DNA from: Cupriavidus sp. MP-37 | GTDB lineage: Bacteria > Pseudomonadota > Gammaproteobacteria > Burkholderiales > Burkholderiaceae | DNA: 64,000 nucleotides | NCBI RefSeq assembly: GCF_020618415.1 | Contig: NZ_CP085345.1 | Span: 2,046,001-2,110,000 of the forward strand | Direction of reading: 5' to 3' | In this document: piece by piece, positions 7,919-16,690 of the stretch | Layout of the letters: the number at the start of each line of letters is the position of its first letter | Position numbering within the stretch: the stretch's first letter is position 1 | Translations under genes and position numbers: made by a program | Notes under the pieces: generated by a model | What the model was told of the DNA's origin: nothing | The model's input: the letters and a program-made list of their open reading frames with translations, nothing else | Databases searched by the model: none

Positions 7919-9079
7919 TCACGGGCGCATTGGCGCCTGGGTCCGGCCCTTCCATTGCCCGCCGCGCCGCAGCCGGTAGCGCCGCGCCGAGTCAATGGTC
8001 GCCCCCAGATAGAACAGCGCCGTCACCGGCAGCAGCGGGGCCAGCCACCACGGCTGCCGGTACTCGCGCAGCATCGGCAGGTAGGCCAGCGCCATCGCGG
8101 CCCAGGCCAGCCATGCCGGCCACAGCCGCCAGCCCAGCGCCAGCACCGGCGGCACCAGGTAAGTCAGCACCATGCCGGCGACCGCGCCCGCCAGCCACAG
8201 CGGCGAATGGCGCAGCTGCGTATAGGCGCTGCGCGCGATCATGTCCCACAGGCTGCGCCAGTCGTCATAGGGCCGCAGCGACACGCTGTCGTCGGCCAGG
8301 TCCAGCCGGATGGCGCCACCGGGCTTGATGCGCGCGGCCAGGCTGCAGTCGTCGATCAGCTCGCCGCGGATCGCGGCAAAGCCGCCGATGCGCGCCAGCG
8401 CCTCGCGGCGCGCCAGCATGCAGCCTCCGGCCGCGGCGGCAACGCGGCTGCGCGGATCGCGCACGCGGGCGAAGGGGTAAAGCTTGGCGAAGAAAAAGAC
8501 AAAGGCCGGCACCACCAGCCGTTCCCACGCCGAGATGCAGCGCAGCCGCACCATCAGCGAGACCAGGTCGCGCCGTTCCGCCTCGGCGCGCGCGACCAGG
8601 GCGGCCAGCACGCCCGCACCGTGGCGGATATCGGCGTCGGTCAGCCAGACATAGCGCGCCTGCGGCGCGATGCGGTCGGCGGCGGCGAGGCCTTCGGACT
8701 GGGCCCAGACCTTGCCGCTCCAGCCGGCCGGCAGCTCGCGCGCGCCGATCACGGTAAGCGCGTGCGGGCGCGTGGTGGTCGCCGCGGCGGCGCGGGCGAT
8801 GTCGGCGGTGCCGTCGGCGCTGTGGTCATCCACCACCACCAGCGCCAGCGGGCCGGGGTAGCGCTGGCCCAGCACCCCCGCCACGGCGCTGCCGATGACA
8901 TCGGCTTCGTCACGCGCGGGGATGATGGCAACCACCGCGGGCCAGTGCGCCGGCGCCGGCGCGGCCGGCGGCTTGCGTACGCGCCAGAAACCGGCGCGCC
9001 CGAACAGCAGCACGGCCCAGATCGCAAGCGACAGCAGCGACAGCGCCATGGCGGCGCCGGGCACGGTGGTCTCAGTCAT
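7919..9079 (-). CDS. hpnB: HpnB, hopene-associated glycosyltransferase
   Basis: 386 residues. A membrane anchor is at residues 10-28, then a GT2 domain with VVVDDHS (81-87), WLTDAD (145-150) and LIDDCSLA. C-terminal hydrophobic segments (about 285-365) complete the membrane-bound architecture typical of HpnB. The start at 9079 follows an AGGGGGC ribosome site. The gene converges on hpnA, leaving only 13 bases between stops, so no separate terminator fits there. HpnB is named by association with hopanoid loci; its acceptor is unproven. Confidence 0.92.
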   Translation of the reverse strand: MTETTVPGAAMALSLLSLAIWAVLLFGRAGFWRVRKPPAAPAPAHWPAVVAIIPARDEADVIGSAVAGVLGQRYPGPLALVVVDDHSADGTADIARAAAATTTRPHALTVIGARELPAGWSGKVWAQSEGLAAADRIAPQARYVWLTDADIRHGAGVLAALVARAEAERRDLVSLMVRLRCISAWERLVVPAFVFFFAKLYPFARVRDPRSRVAAAAGGCMLARREALARIGGFAAIRGELIDDCSLAARIKPGGAIRLDLADDSVSLRPYDDWRSLWDMIARSAYTQLRHSPLWLAGAVAGMVLTYLVPPVLALGWRLWPAWLAWAAMALAYLPMLREYRQPWWLAPLLPVTALFYLGATIDSARRYRLRRGGQWKGRTQAPMRP

Positions 9080-9122
9080 GCAGCCCCCTGCGGTGGCATG
9101 GTTCGGGGGCTATTTTAGGCGA

Positions 9123-9145
9123 TGGCCAGCGGCGGGCGCTGGCCA
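9123..9145. other. Perfect 9-bp hairpin between permease and hpnB
   Basis: TGGCCAGCG and CGCTGGCCA flank a 5-base loop. It sits between the permease stop (9156) and the hpnB start (9079), both on the minus strand. No T-tract follows on either strand, so intrinsic termination is doubtful; an mRNA-stability hairpin is as likely. Confidence 0.4.
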
Positions 9146-9155
9146 GCCGCCGGTC

Positions 9156-10535
9156 TCAGGCGCGGTAGCTGACCGGCCCGCGCGAGCGCATGTCGAGCGC
9201 GTAGTAGCAGATCGTCAGCAGCACCAGCCAGCCCGGACCCACGTACAGCGCCACGCGCGTATCGGGGAAGTAGGCCATCAGCGCCACCACCAGCGCCAGG
9301 AACGCCAGCGCGATATACGAGCCATACGGCCAGAACGGCATGCGGAACGCCAGCGCCTTGCGCGCCGCGGGGGCCAGCCCGCGGCGGAACTGGATCTGCG
9401 TGACCAGGATGATGGCCCAGGTCCAGACCGCGCCGAAGGTGGAGATCGCGGTCACCCAGACGAACACCTTCTCCGGCACCAGGTAGTTGAGCAGCACGCC
9501 GGCCAGCAGCGCGGCGATCGATACCAGCAGCGCGCGGCGCGGCACGCCGTTGCGGTCGACGCGGGCGAAAGCCGCCGGCGCCTGGCCCTGCAGCGACAGG
9601 TTGTACAGCATGCGCCCGGTGCTGAAGATGCCGCCGTTGCACGACGACAGCGCCGCGGTCAGCACCACGAAATTGATGATGCCGGCAGCGGTCTTGATGC
9701 CGAGGCGCTCGAAGGTCAGCACGAACGGGCTGCCCTGCGCGCCGATCTCGTTCCACGGGTACAGCGCCAGGATCACGAACAGCGCGCCGACGTAGAAGAT
9801 CAGGATGCGCCAGAACACCGAGTTGATCGCGTCCGGAATCGACTTCTTCGGATTGCGCGCCTCGCCGGCGGTCAGGCCGATCATCTCGACCCCAAGGTAG
9901 GCGAACATCACCATTTGCAGCGACATCAGCACGCCCGAGGCGCCGTTCGGCATGAAGCCGCCGTGCGCCCACAGGTTGGAGATGCCGGTGGCAACGCCGC
10001 CGTTGCCGAAGCCGAACACGATCATCGCGCCGCCGCCGATCAGCATCAGCACGATGGTGACGATCTTGATCATGGCGAACCAGAACTCGAACTCGCCATA
10101 GGCCTTGACCGCCATCAGGTTGACCGAGCCCATCGCCGCCAGCGCCGCCAGCGCCCAGATCCAGCGCGGCACGTCGGGGAACCACATGCCCATGTAGATC
10201 GCCACGGCCGTAATTTCGGCGACGCAGGTCACCAGCCACAGGAACCAGTAGTTCCAGCCGGTCAGGTAGCCCGCCAGCGGACCCATGTGGTCCTGCGCGT
10301 AGCGGCAGAACGAGCCGGCCACCGGATTGTGCACGGCCATCTCGCCCAGCGCGCGCATGATCAGGAAGATCACCGCACCGCCGATCAGGTAAGCCAGCAT
10401 GATGGCGGGCCCGGCCATCTTGATGGCATTGCCGGCGCCCAGGAACAGGCCCACGCCGATGGCCGATCCCAGCGCCATCAGCCGGATATGGCGTTCGCCC
10501 AGGCCGCGTTGCAGATGTTCTGCGCTTGCACTCAT
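9156..10535 (-). CDS. AAT-family amino-acid permease, ProY-like
   Basis: 459 residues with about 12 hydrophobic segments. The N-terminal RGLGERHIRLMALGSAIGVG and the motif MRALGEMAVHNP are close to those of the proline-specific permease ProY and its AroP/LysP relatives. The later ITAGEAxxPxKSIPxAINSV pattern also matches (here LTAGEARNPKKSIPDAINSV). Inner-membrane proton symport of an amino acid is expected; proline or another neutral amino acid is the best guess. The start at 10535 follows GGAGACAACGACAC, and an ATG 21 bases upstream is a weaker option. A palindrome about 225 bases upstream could be its operator. Confidence 0.88.
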   Translation of the reverse strand: MSASAEHLQRGLGERHIRLMALGSAIGVGLFLGAGNAIKMAGPAIMLAYLIGGAVIFLIMRALGEMAVHNPVAGSFCRYAQDHMGPLAGYLTGWNYWFLWLVTCVAEITAVAIYMGMWFPDVPRWIWALAALAAMGSVNLMAVKAYGEFEFWFAMIKIVTIVLMLIGGGAMIVFGFGNGGVATGISNLWAHGGFMPNGASGVLMSLQMVMFAYLGVEMIGLTAGEARNPKKSIPDAINSVFWRILIFYVGALFVILALYPWNEIGAQGSPFVLTFERLGIKTAAGIINFVVLTAALSSCNGGIFSTGRMLYNLSLQGQAPAAFARVDRNGVPRRALLVSIAALLAGVLLNYLVPEKVFVWVTAISTFGAVWTWAIILVTQIQFRRGLAPAARKALAFRMPFWPYGSYIALAFLALVVALMAYFPDTRVALYVGPGWLVLLTICYYALDMRSRGPVSYRA

Positions 10536-10976
10536 GTGTCGTTGTCTCCGTGTCATCTGAATGGCCGCGCGGCCCTTGTGGGGTGGCGCGGGTAGCGGGT
10601 TTTCACGTTTGCATCGGGCCATGGGTAGGGCCGGATTGCGGCCAGGGGCAGCAATCCGCAAGGGCGCCTGCGCGAGGCGCCGCGCTCGGTTGCCCGCCGG
10701 CCAGGCGCTGCAAACGGAAAATAGCGGGCAGGTTAATCAGATCGGAGGGACATTTGTTGCTGAATTCCACAGGGAATTCAGAAAAAAATGCTGGTTGCGC
10801 GCGCCGGTCACTGTGGCGCGCAATCTCCTGCCCGGATGGTGCGGCAATGCGTGGGGGTGGCTCGTTGCGGGCGCGGTGTGCGACAACTCGCCTGTTTCAG
10901 GCCAAGTGCGCGGCCTCGCAGGATGCCGCGCGTCGGGCGCCGCGCTCACCGCGGCGACGCCTGCTCCTTTCGGGGC
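10536..10976. promoter_or_regulatory. Permease upstream region with AATTC-centred palindrome
   Basis: There is no convincing gene in these 441 bases. At 10760-10781 an exact inverted repeat CTGAATTCC-ACAG-GGAATTCAG stands out in otherwise GC-rich DNA and is followed by an A-run at 10782-10788. It lies upstream of the minus-strand permease and is not followed by a T-tract in either direction relevant to a neighbouring gene end, so an operator is more likely than a terminator. Confidence 0.45.
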
Positions 10977-11921
10977 CTAGCGCGCCGAAGGCCGCAACGC
11001 CCGCATGCCGGCCTTCACCACGCTCACCGCCGCCAGCACCAGCCCGCCGGCGACGATGCCGGCAATGCCGTCCAGCAGCACCGGGGTCAGCACCGCCAGC
11101 ACACCGCCGATCGCCGGCACCCCCGCCGCAGCCAGTGCCGCGGCTTCGGTCATGTGGTGCATCGCCGGGATGCCGTGCATCAGGATGCCGCCGCCGACCA
11201 GGAACATCGCCGCCGTGCCGGCAAACGACAAGGTTTTCATCAGCAACGGTGCCAGCCGCAGCAAACCTTGCCCCAGCCAGCGGAGCCCCGCCGACGCCTT
11301 CTTGCTCAGGTACAGGCCCGCGTCGTCGAGCTTGACGATGCCGGCCACCAGGCCATAGACGCCGACCGTCATGATCACCGCGATCGCGCACAGGACCGCG
11401 AGCCGCTGGCCGAAGGGCGCGCTGGCGACGGTGCCCAGCGAGATCACAATGATTTCCGCCGAGAGTATGAAGTCGGTACGGACCGCGCCCTTGATCTTCT
11501 CTTTCTCGAAGGCAACCATGTCGACGGCCGGGTCCGCCACGGCCTGGACTTCGCGCGCGTGGTGGGCGGCGTCCTCGGCCTTGCTATGCAAGAACCGGTG
11601 TGCCAGTTTTTCAAAGCCTTCGTAGCAAAGGAACGCGCCGCCGATCATCAGCAGCGGCACCACGGCCCAGGGGGCCCAGGCGCTGATCGCCAGCGCCGCC
11701 GGCACCAGGATCACCTTGTTGCGGATCGACCCCAGGGCGACGGCCCATACCACCGGCAGCTCGCGCTCCGCCTTCACGCCGCTGACCTGTTGCGCGTTCA
11801 ACGCCAGGTCATCCCCCAGCACGCCCGCGGTCTTCTTGGCCGCCATTTTGCTCATGACGGCGACATCGTCCAGGATGGTGGCGATGTCGTCGATCAATAC
11901 CAGCAAGCTCGAACCCGCCAT
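10977..11921 (-). CDS. DUF808/YedI-family inner-membrane protein
   Basis: 314 residues with the family's signature start [32 protein letters not shown], given here by position: residues 2-33. A conserved stretch follows (residues about 41-60, containing [18 protein letters not shown]). Several transmembrane segments span residues about 70-95, 160-205 and 225-305. The start at 11921 follows GGAGGTCC. The function of the family (E. coli YedI) is unknown. The gene stands alone between the permease upstream region and a LysR gene. Confidence 0.88.
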   Translation of the reverse strand: MAGSSLLVLIDDIATILDDVAVMSKMAAKKTAGVLGDDLALNAQQVSGVKAERELPVVWAVALGSIRNKVILVPAALAISAWAPWAVVPLLMIGGAFLCYEGFEKLAHRFLHSKAEDAAHHAREVQAVADPAVDMVAFEKEKIKGAVRTDFILSAEIIVISLGTVASAPFGQRLAVLCAIAVIMTVGVYGLVAGIVKLDDAGLYLSKKASAGLRWLGQGLLRLAPLLMKTLSFAGTAAMFLVGGGILMHGIPAMHHMTEAAALAAAGVPAIGGVLAVLTPVLLDGIAGIVAGGLVLAAVSVVKAGMRALRPSAR

Positions 11922-12156
11922 GTCAGGACCTCCGCGCGCGGCAAAGCTGCCGCTGATGCAGCCAGTTTGTCATTCGGTCATGCTCCTCGATGTCGTTGGT
12001 CCGGCCAAGCAGGTTTTGTACCGTGCAGCGGTGGAATGTCGGGCCGGCGTCTTCACTGGTGCCGGCCGGCCGGAAATGCTGCGGGGGCCGCGGGTTCCAG
12101 GTGCAGCCGGCGAGATTGTAAAACATGGTTCGGTTCCGGACCGGCCGGCCCCGTCG

Positions 12157-13059
12157 TCATGCGTCGCCCGCCATCGACAACGAGATGGTTTCGTACAGCG
12201 CCTGCGCAGCGGGCTGCAGTGGCCGGTCGCGACGGCGTATCAGTGCCAGCACGCGATCGACATCGGGCTCGACCAGCGGCATGGCGCAAAGCCGTGGATG
12301 ATCCGGCGGCACCGCCATGCCAGGCAGCACGGCAATGCCAAGGCCGGCCTCAACCAGCGCGAGCACGCCCACGACGTGGTTGGCCTCGTAATGAATGGTC
12401 GGCCGCCGCTCCAGATGGGCGATGGCGTTCTCGATCAGGGCGCGATTGCCGCTGTGCCGGGACACGCTGACCATCCGTTGCCCGGCCAGTTCCTGCCAGG
12501 CCACGCTTTCCCGCCCGGCCCATTCGTGGTCCCGCCGCATTGCCAGCCGATAGCGTTCAGCGCGGATGGCACGAAAGTCGATATTGGGCTCCTGCCCGCC
12601 CATGAAGTTGAGCCCGAAATCCGATTCTCCGGACAGCACGCTGGCCAGTACGCTGCTGGCGCTTTCGTCAATCACGCGCACGCGCACGCCAGGATGCCGC
12701 CCGGCAAACGCGCGGATCGCATGGGGCAGGCAATGCAGGGCAGCAGATGGTATCGCCGCCACGGTCACCAGCCCGCGTTGCAGCGCCGCTTCGTCGCCAA
12801 GGCGGAGCACGGCGTTATCGAGGATATCGAGCGCGGCGCGGGCCTCCTCCAGGAACTGGCGGCCGACATGGGTCACTTCCACGCGACGCGTGGTCCGGTC
12901 CAGCAGACGCGAACCCAGCGTCTTTTCCAGCTTTTCGATGCGCCGGCTCAGCGCCGGTTGCGAGATATGCAGCGCCTCGGCCGCCATGCGGAAACTGCCC
13001 TTGTCAGCGGTGGCGACAAAAGCCTGCAAGTCTTCCAGGGCGAAATTGATGCACGGCAT
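12157..13059 (-). CDS. LysR-family transcriptional regulator
   Basis: 300 residues. The N-terminal winged HTH is at about residues 7-66 (FRMAAEALHISQPALSRRIE), followed by a periplasmic-binding-like effector domain (VTVAAIPSAALHCLPHAIRAF onwards). It is divergent from the solute-binding protein gene at 13254, the usual LysR-target layout. The 194-base gap contains an AT-rich segment at 13062-13095 where an operator would be expected. The ligand is unknown. The preceding 235 bases (11922-12156) hold nothing recognisable. Confidence 0.92.
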   Translation of the reverse strand: MPCINFALEDLQAFVATADKGSFRMAAEALHISQPALSRRIEKLEKTLGSRLLDRTTRRVEVTHVGRQFLEEARAALDILDNAVLRLGDEAALQRGLVTVAAIPSAALHCLPHAIRAFAGRHPGVRVRVIDESASSVLASVLSGESDFGLNFMGGQEPNIDFRAIRAERYRLAMRRDHEWAGRESVAWQELAGQRMVSVSRHSGNRALIENAIAHLERRPTIHYEANHVVGVLALVEAGLGIAVLPGMAVPPDHPRLCAMPLVEPDVDRVLALIRRRDRPLQPAAQALYETISLSMAGDA

Positions 13060-13253
13060 GCATTAAATAATCAGAACATTGCAATTCACAGAATAGTCAC
13101 CCGTGGCTAGCCTTGCAATGCCTGACTGGAACGTGGTGCCGGCTATCAAGTCGCCTGAACTACGAGGCCAGCTTGGCGCGATTGCGCAGGCCGCGAACCT
13201 GAAAGACGACAAAGGCGCCGCAGGGCCCGCGATACTGAACCACAGGAGACAAC

Positions 13254-14078
13254 ATGAAACTGAACATCCTTGCCGCCAGGCACGCGTTGCTGGTGTTCCT
13301 GCTATGGCTGGCGGCGCCGGCCTGGGCCGACGAGATCCGCGTGATTACCTCGGGCGGCTTTACCGCGGCCTACCAGCAACTGGTGCCACTGTACGAGGCC
13401 GCCACGCAGGACCGCGTCATCACTGCTTATGGCGCGTCAATGGGCAATGCGCCCGACTCCATTCCCAGCAGGCTGGCGCGAGGCGAGACCTTCGATGTCG
13501 TGATCCTGGCAGACTCGGGCCTGGACAAGTTGGTCGAGCAGGGCAAGGTGGCCGTCGGCAGCCGGGTCGACCTGGCGCGCTCGCTGATCGGCGTGTCCGT
13601 GCGCAAGGGCACGCTCAAGCCGGATATCAGCACGGCCGAGGCGCTGAAGCAGACGCTGCTCAACGCGCAGTCCATCGCTTATTCCGCAAGCGCCAGCGGG
13701 ACTTACCTCTCCACCGAGCTGTTCCCCCGGCTTGGCGTCGCAGACCAGATCCAGGGCAAGGCGCGCAAGATCTACAGCGAGCGTGTCGGCGCCGTGGTCG
13801 CGCGAGGCGATGCCGAGATCGGCTTCCAGCAGGTCAGCGAGCTGTTGCCGTTCAAGGAACTGGACTACGTGGGGCCGCTGCCCGCCGAGCTGCAGCAAAG
13901 GGTGTTCTTTTCCGCCGGAACGGCCGCGGGCCGGCAAAGCGCGGCAGCTTCCCGCTTCATCCGTTTCCTGGCCTCGCCGGCGGCGGCATCGATTGTCAGC
14001 AGTACCGGGCTGGAGCCCGTGGCCACGCCGCTGCCGCCACCGGAGCCCCCGGCGCTGGGCCAGGCGCAGCGGCGCTGA
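13254..14078 (+). CDS. ModA-like periplasmic substrate-binding protein
   Basis: 274 residues with a clear Sec signal peptide ending ...APAWA at residue 25. The mature part (IRVITSGGFTAAYQQLVPLYEAAT, residues about 28-51) and FDVVILADSGLDKLVEQGKV follow the type-II binding-protein pattern of the ModA (SBP_bac_11) group. No permease or ATPase gene adjoins it, so it is an orphan binding protein, probably controlled by the divergent LysR gene. The AGGAGA ribosome site precedes the ATG closely. Binding of molybdate specifically is not shown; several ModA-like orphans bind other anions or organic acids. Confidence 0.82.
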   Translation: MKLNILAARHALLVFLLWLAAPAWADEIRVITSGGFTAAYQQLVPLYEAATQDRVITAYGASMGNAPDSIPSRLARGETFDVVILADSGLDKLVEQGKVAVGSRVDLARSLIGVSVRKGTLKPDISTAEALKQTLLNAQSIAYSASASGTYLSTELFPRLGVADQIQGKARKIYSERVGAVVARGDAEIGFQQVSELLPFKELDYVGPLPAELQQRVFFSAGTAAGRQSAAASRFIRFLASPAAASIVSSTGLEPVATPLPPPEPPALGQAQRR

Positions 14079-14205
14079 ACCAGGTTGGCTGTGGGGACTT
14101 ACGGCTGCCTTTGGGCCGCACTCACTCATGGCACGACTACCGCCACCAACACCCCCTCAGTCAAGGCACGTGCACGACTCGACGTCCGCCATAGACTTGA
14201 ACAGC

Positions 14206-14487
14206 TCACCCGACAGATGGCCCACTGCATCTGTTCGCAGTCAAGGTCGCCAACGAACTCGCGGCCACGAAGGCACCCTGTTTCGATCGCGACCCGTGCG
14301 GCCCGCGCTCCAGGATCTTGTACAGATGCGAGCGAGAGATCCCTAGTTGCTCGGCCGCGCGCTTCTTGTTGCCGCCGTGGCGCGCGACGGCATCCATCAC
14401 CGCGGCATAGGCCAGCGCCGCGCACTGGTGGAAGACGCAATCAGGCGAGGGGATTGGCGCTGCGCGAACAACATGCTGTTTCTCCAC
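14206..14487 (-). pseudogene. Fis-type HTH remnant of a sigma-54-dependent activator
   Basis: The only recognisable part is a Fis/HTH_8 motif at about residues 30-60 of this 93-codon frame (MDAVARHGGNKKRAAEQL then GISRSHLYKILE), located near 14300-14400. In sigma-54 activators this motif ends the protein, after a roughly 240-residue AAA+ domain. Here no AAA+ sequence precedes it, and 33 unrelated codons follow where a stop is expected. The simplest reading is a gene remnant. A free-standing Fis-like protein is possible. The flanking DNA (14079-14205 and 14488-14694) holds nothing else recognisable. Confidence 0.55.
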
Positions 14488-14694
14488 GCTTGCCTAGTGC
14501 CTGCCAAGAATGACGGCTAGGATTCAACGCAACCCGCCAAGTATCGATTCATCGGTCCATTGCGATGGCGGTGGATGCAATGCCAGCCCATTTTCTTGAC
14601 CCGATCACGTCGCCATTCATTCATCCAGTGGAAGACGAGGGCGTTGCTTTATCCGTTCATTTTGCTTGCACGAACTAAGAAGGTTCTTAATGCC

Positions 14695-15696
14695 ATGAAA
14701 CCTGCATCTACCTCGCTGTCTGTCCCCGGGGGAATCACCCGCCGCCAACTGCTCTCGCTCGGAACGAGTGCCGCAGTCGCTGCGTCCTTGCCCATCACGG
14801 CTACGGCTGCTTCGAAGACGTCCACCGCGCCGAACAGCGCGGCAACCTCACAAAGGAATTTCGCTATGAACTATGTCACTACCAAGGACGGTGTCCAGAT
14901 ATTCTTTAAGGACTGGGGACCTGCCGATGCCACGCCGATCGTCTTCTCTCACGGATGGCCGCTGAGTTCCGACGATTGGGATGCCCAGATGATGTTCTTC
15001 CTGGCCAAGGGCTATCGCGTCATTGCCCATGATCGGCGCGGGCATGGCCGCTCGTCGCAGGTTTGGGAAGGGCACGATATGGACCACTATGCCGACGATC
15101 TGGCAGCAGTGGTAACGCATCTTGACCTCAAGGGCGCCATCCACGTGGGCCACTCCACTGGCGGTGGCGAAGTTGTGCGCTACCTGGCGCGACACGGCGA
15201 GAAGCGGGCCTCGAAAGCCTGCCTGATTGCGGCGGTTCCGCCGCTCATGGTCAAGACGTCATCCCATCCGGGAGGCCTGCCGAGGGAGGTGTTTGACGGC
15301 CTGCAATTGCAGACGGCCACCAATCGGGCGCAGTTTTTCCGGGACCTTCCCGCGGGGCCGTTCTATGGTTTCAACCGGCCGGGCGCAAAGCCTCAGGAAG
15401 GCGTTATCCAGAACTGGTGGCGGCAGGCCATGATGGGTAGCGCGAAGGCGCATTACGACGGCATCGTGGCGTTTTCGCAGACCGACTTTACCGAGGATCT
15501 GAAGAAAATCAATTTACCAGTGCTGGTGATGCACGGCGATGACGATCAAATCGTCCCCTACTCAGAATCCGGACCCTTGTCGGCCAAGCTCTTGAAGAAG
15601 GGCATCTTGAAGACCTACAAAGGCTTCCCGCATGGCATGCCGACGACGCAGGCGGAGGTCATCAACACTGATCTGGCGAACTTCATCAAGGCCTGA
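14695..15696 (+). CDS. Alpha/beta hydrolase (non-haem chloroperoxidase-like) with Tat leader
   Basis: 333 residues from the ATG at 14695. The leader carries a twin-arginine motif (TRRQLLSLG, residues 15-23) and a hydrophobic stretch to about residue 40. The hydrolase domain begins at residue 58 (MNYVTTKDGVQIFFKDWG). The nucleophile is Ser154 in VGHSTGGG, the acid is Asp283/284 in HGDDDQIVP, and His313 is in GFPHGMP. Relatives annotated as chloroperoxidases usually begin at this MNY. A second ribosome site, AAAGGAA, lies 7 bases before that internal ATG at 14866, so a 276-residue cytoplasmic form could also be made. The physiological substrate is unknown; esterase or perhydrolase activity is typical. 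Confidence 0.85.
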   Translation: MKPASTSLSVPGGITRRQLLSLGTSAAVAASLPITATAASKTSTAPNSAATSQRNFAMNYVTTKDGVQIFFKDWGPADATPIVFSHGWPLSSDDWDAQMMFFLAKGYRVIAHDRRGHGRSSQVWEGHDMDHYADDLAAVVTHLDLKGAIHVGHSTGGGEVVRYLARHGEKRASKACLIAAVPPLMVKTSSHPGGLPREVFDGLQLQTATNRAQFFRDLPAGPFYGFNRPGAKPQEGVIQNWWRQAMMGSAKAHYDGIVAFSQTDFTEDLKKINLPVLVMHGDDDQIVPYSESGPLSAKLLKKGILKTYKGFPHGMPTTQAEVINTDLANFIKA

Positions 15697-15753
15697 TCGG
15701 CCGAAGCCGGAGACAGCTGCCTGGTCTGCTTCGACGCGGACCAGCAATAGTTG

Positions 15754-15775
15754 CCCCCTGGCCTATGCCGGGGGG
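15754..15775. terminator. Hairpin between convergent hydrolase and exporter genes
   Basis: CCCCCTGGC, a CTAT loop and GCCGGGGGG form a 9-bp stem with one wobble pair, located 58 bases after the hydrolase stop and 34 bases before the converging exporter stop. No T-tract follows, so termination strength is uncertain. Confidence 0.4.
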
Positions 15776-15808
15776 TGATCGAGGACATTCAGTATATTGT
15801 CACCCACC

Positions 15809-16690
15809 TCAGCGCTCGCATGGGGTCGCGCTCGTCATGCGCCGCAATGCCTCAGGTCCTTTCGCCGCCATGGCGATTCCTGCCGCGATAAGTATGCTGG
15901 CCAGGAAGACTGACGACCAGTCTCGGTCCGTCACCCGCGCGGCCAACGCCAGGCTGAGCATCGACAGTACGGGCGTGGCGTAGCCGAGAATGCCGACTTG
16001 CGCGGCATTGCCGCCTCGCATCGCAACGTCCCAAAGCACGAAGGCGACACCGAGCGGTCCGAGGCCGATCGCCAGTACCCATCCCATGTCGGCGGCGGAT
16101 ATTGCGGTGCGGGGTTCGAATGCAAGGTGGCTGGCGAGGGCCAGTATGCCGGCGCCCAGGCAGAAGCCGCCCGTCGCCCACGATGAAAACGGCGGCAACC
16201 AGCGCGTGCCCAGCGAATAGACGGCCCATACGAAGGCTGCGAGCAATGCGAGGGCATAGCCGGCGGCGTGATCGCTGCTGAACGCCACTGCGCCCGAGCC
16301 GGAGGTGATGGCAATGACGCAGCCGGCAAAGGCCAGCAGGGCGCCAAGCAGGCTGGCAGCGCATTCTGTTCCGCGCCAGGCTGTTGTGCCCAGCAGTACC
16401 AGGATCAGCGGCCACAGATAGTTGATGAGATTCGCCTCCACGATCGGTGCCATCCGGAAGGCCATGACGAGGCCGGCGTTATAGATGAACAGGCACCCCA
16501 CGCCGAATGCGAGCGTGCGAAACGGCACGCGCCAGGCGCGCACGCGATGCAGGCAGGTGAGGCTTCCCGCCGAAAGTGCCAGCCCGGTCAGCAACAGCGG
16601 CGGCAAGTCTGGCACGTACGACACCAGCGTGGCGAACGACGCCCAAAGCAGAATCGCGCCGGTCGCGCAGATCCAGGCCAGCATGCTCAT
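15809..16690 (-). CDS. DMT-superfamily exporter (EamA, YddG-like)
   Basis: 293 residues, about ten transmembrane segments in two EamA-like halves. The pattern, including NLINYLWPLILVLL and a second half beginning near AAGYALALLAAFVWAVYS, resembles YddG, an aromatic amino-acid/metabolite exporter of the inner membrane. Its ATG overlaps the stop of the upstream LysR gene (ATGA at 16687-16690), so the two are translationally coupled and the regulator probably controls export. The substrate is unproven. Confidence 0.85.
   Translation of the reverse strand: MSMLAWICATGAILLWASFATLVSYVPDLPPLLLTGLALSAGSLTCLHRVRAWRVPFRTLAFGVGCLFIYNAGLVMAFRMAPIVEANLINYLWPLILVLLGTTAWRGTECAASLLGALLAFAGCVIAITSGSGAVAFSSDHAAGYALALLAAFVWAVYSLGTRWLPPFSSWATGGFCLGAGILALASHLAFEPRTAISAADMGWVLAIGLGPLGVAFVLWDVAMRGGNAAQVGILGYATPVLSMLSLALAARVTDRDWSSVFLASILIAAGIAMAAKGPEALRRMTSATPCER

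Noticed and set aside
9123..9145. Hairpin considered as a rho-independent terminator
   Set aside because: The stem is strong but no T-run follows on either strand, so it is reported only as a hairpin.
13103..14194. 363-codon plus-strand frame overlapping the ModA-like gene
   Set aside because: It is a shifted frame of the binding-protein gene; the 13254-14078 frame has a signal peptide, ribosome site and family similarity.
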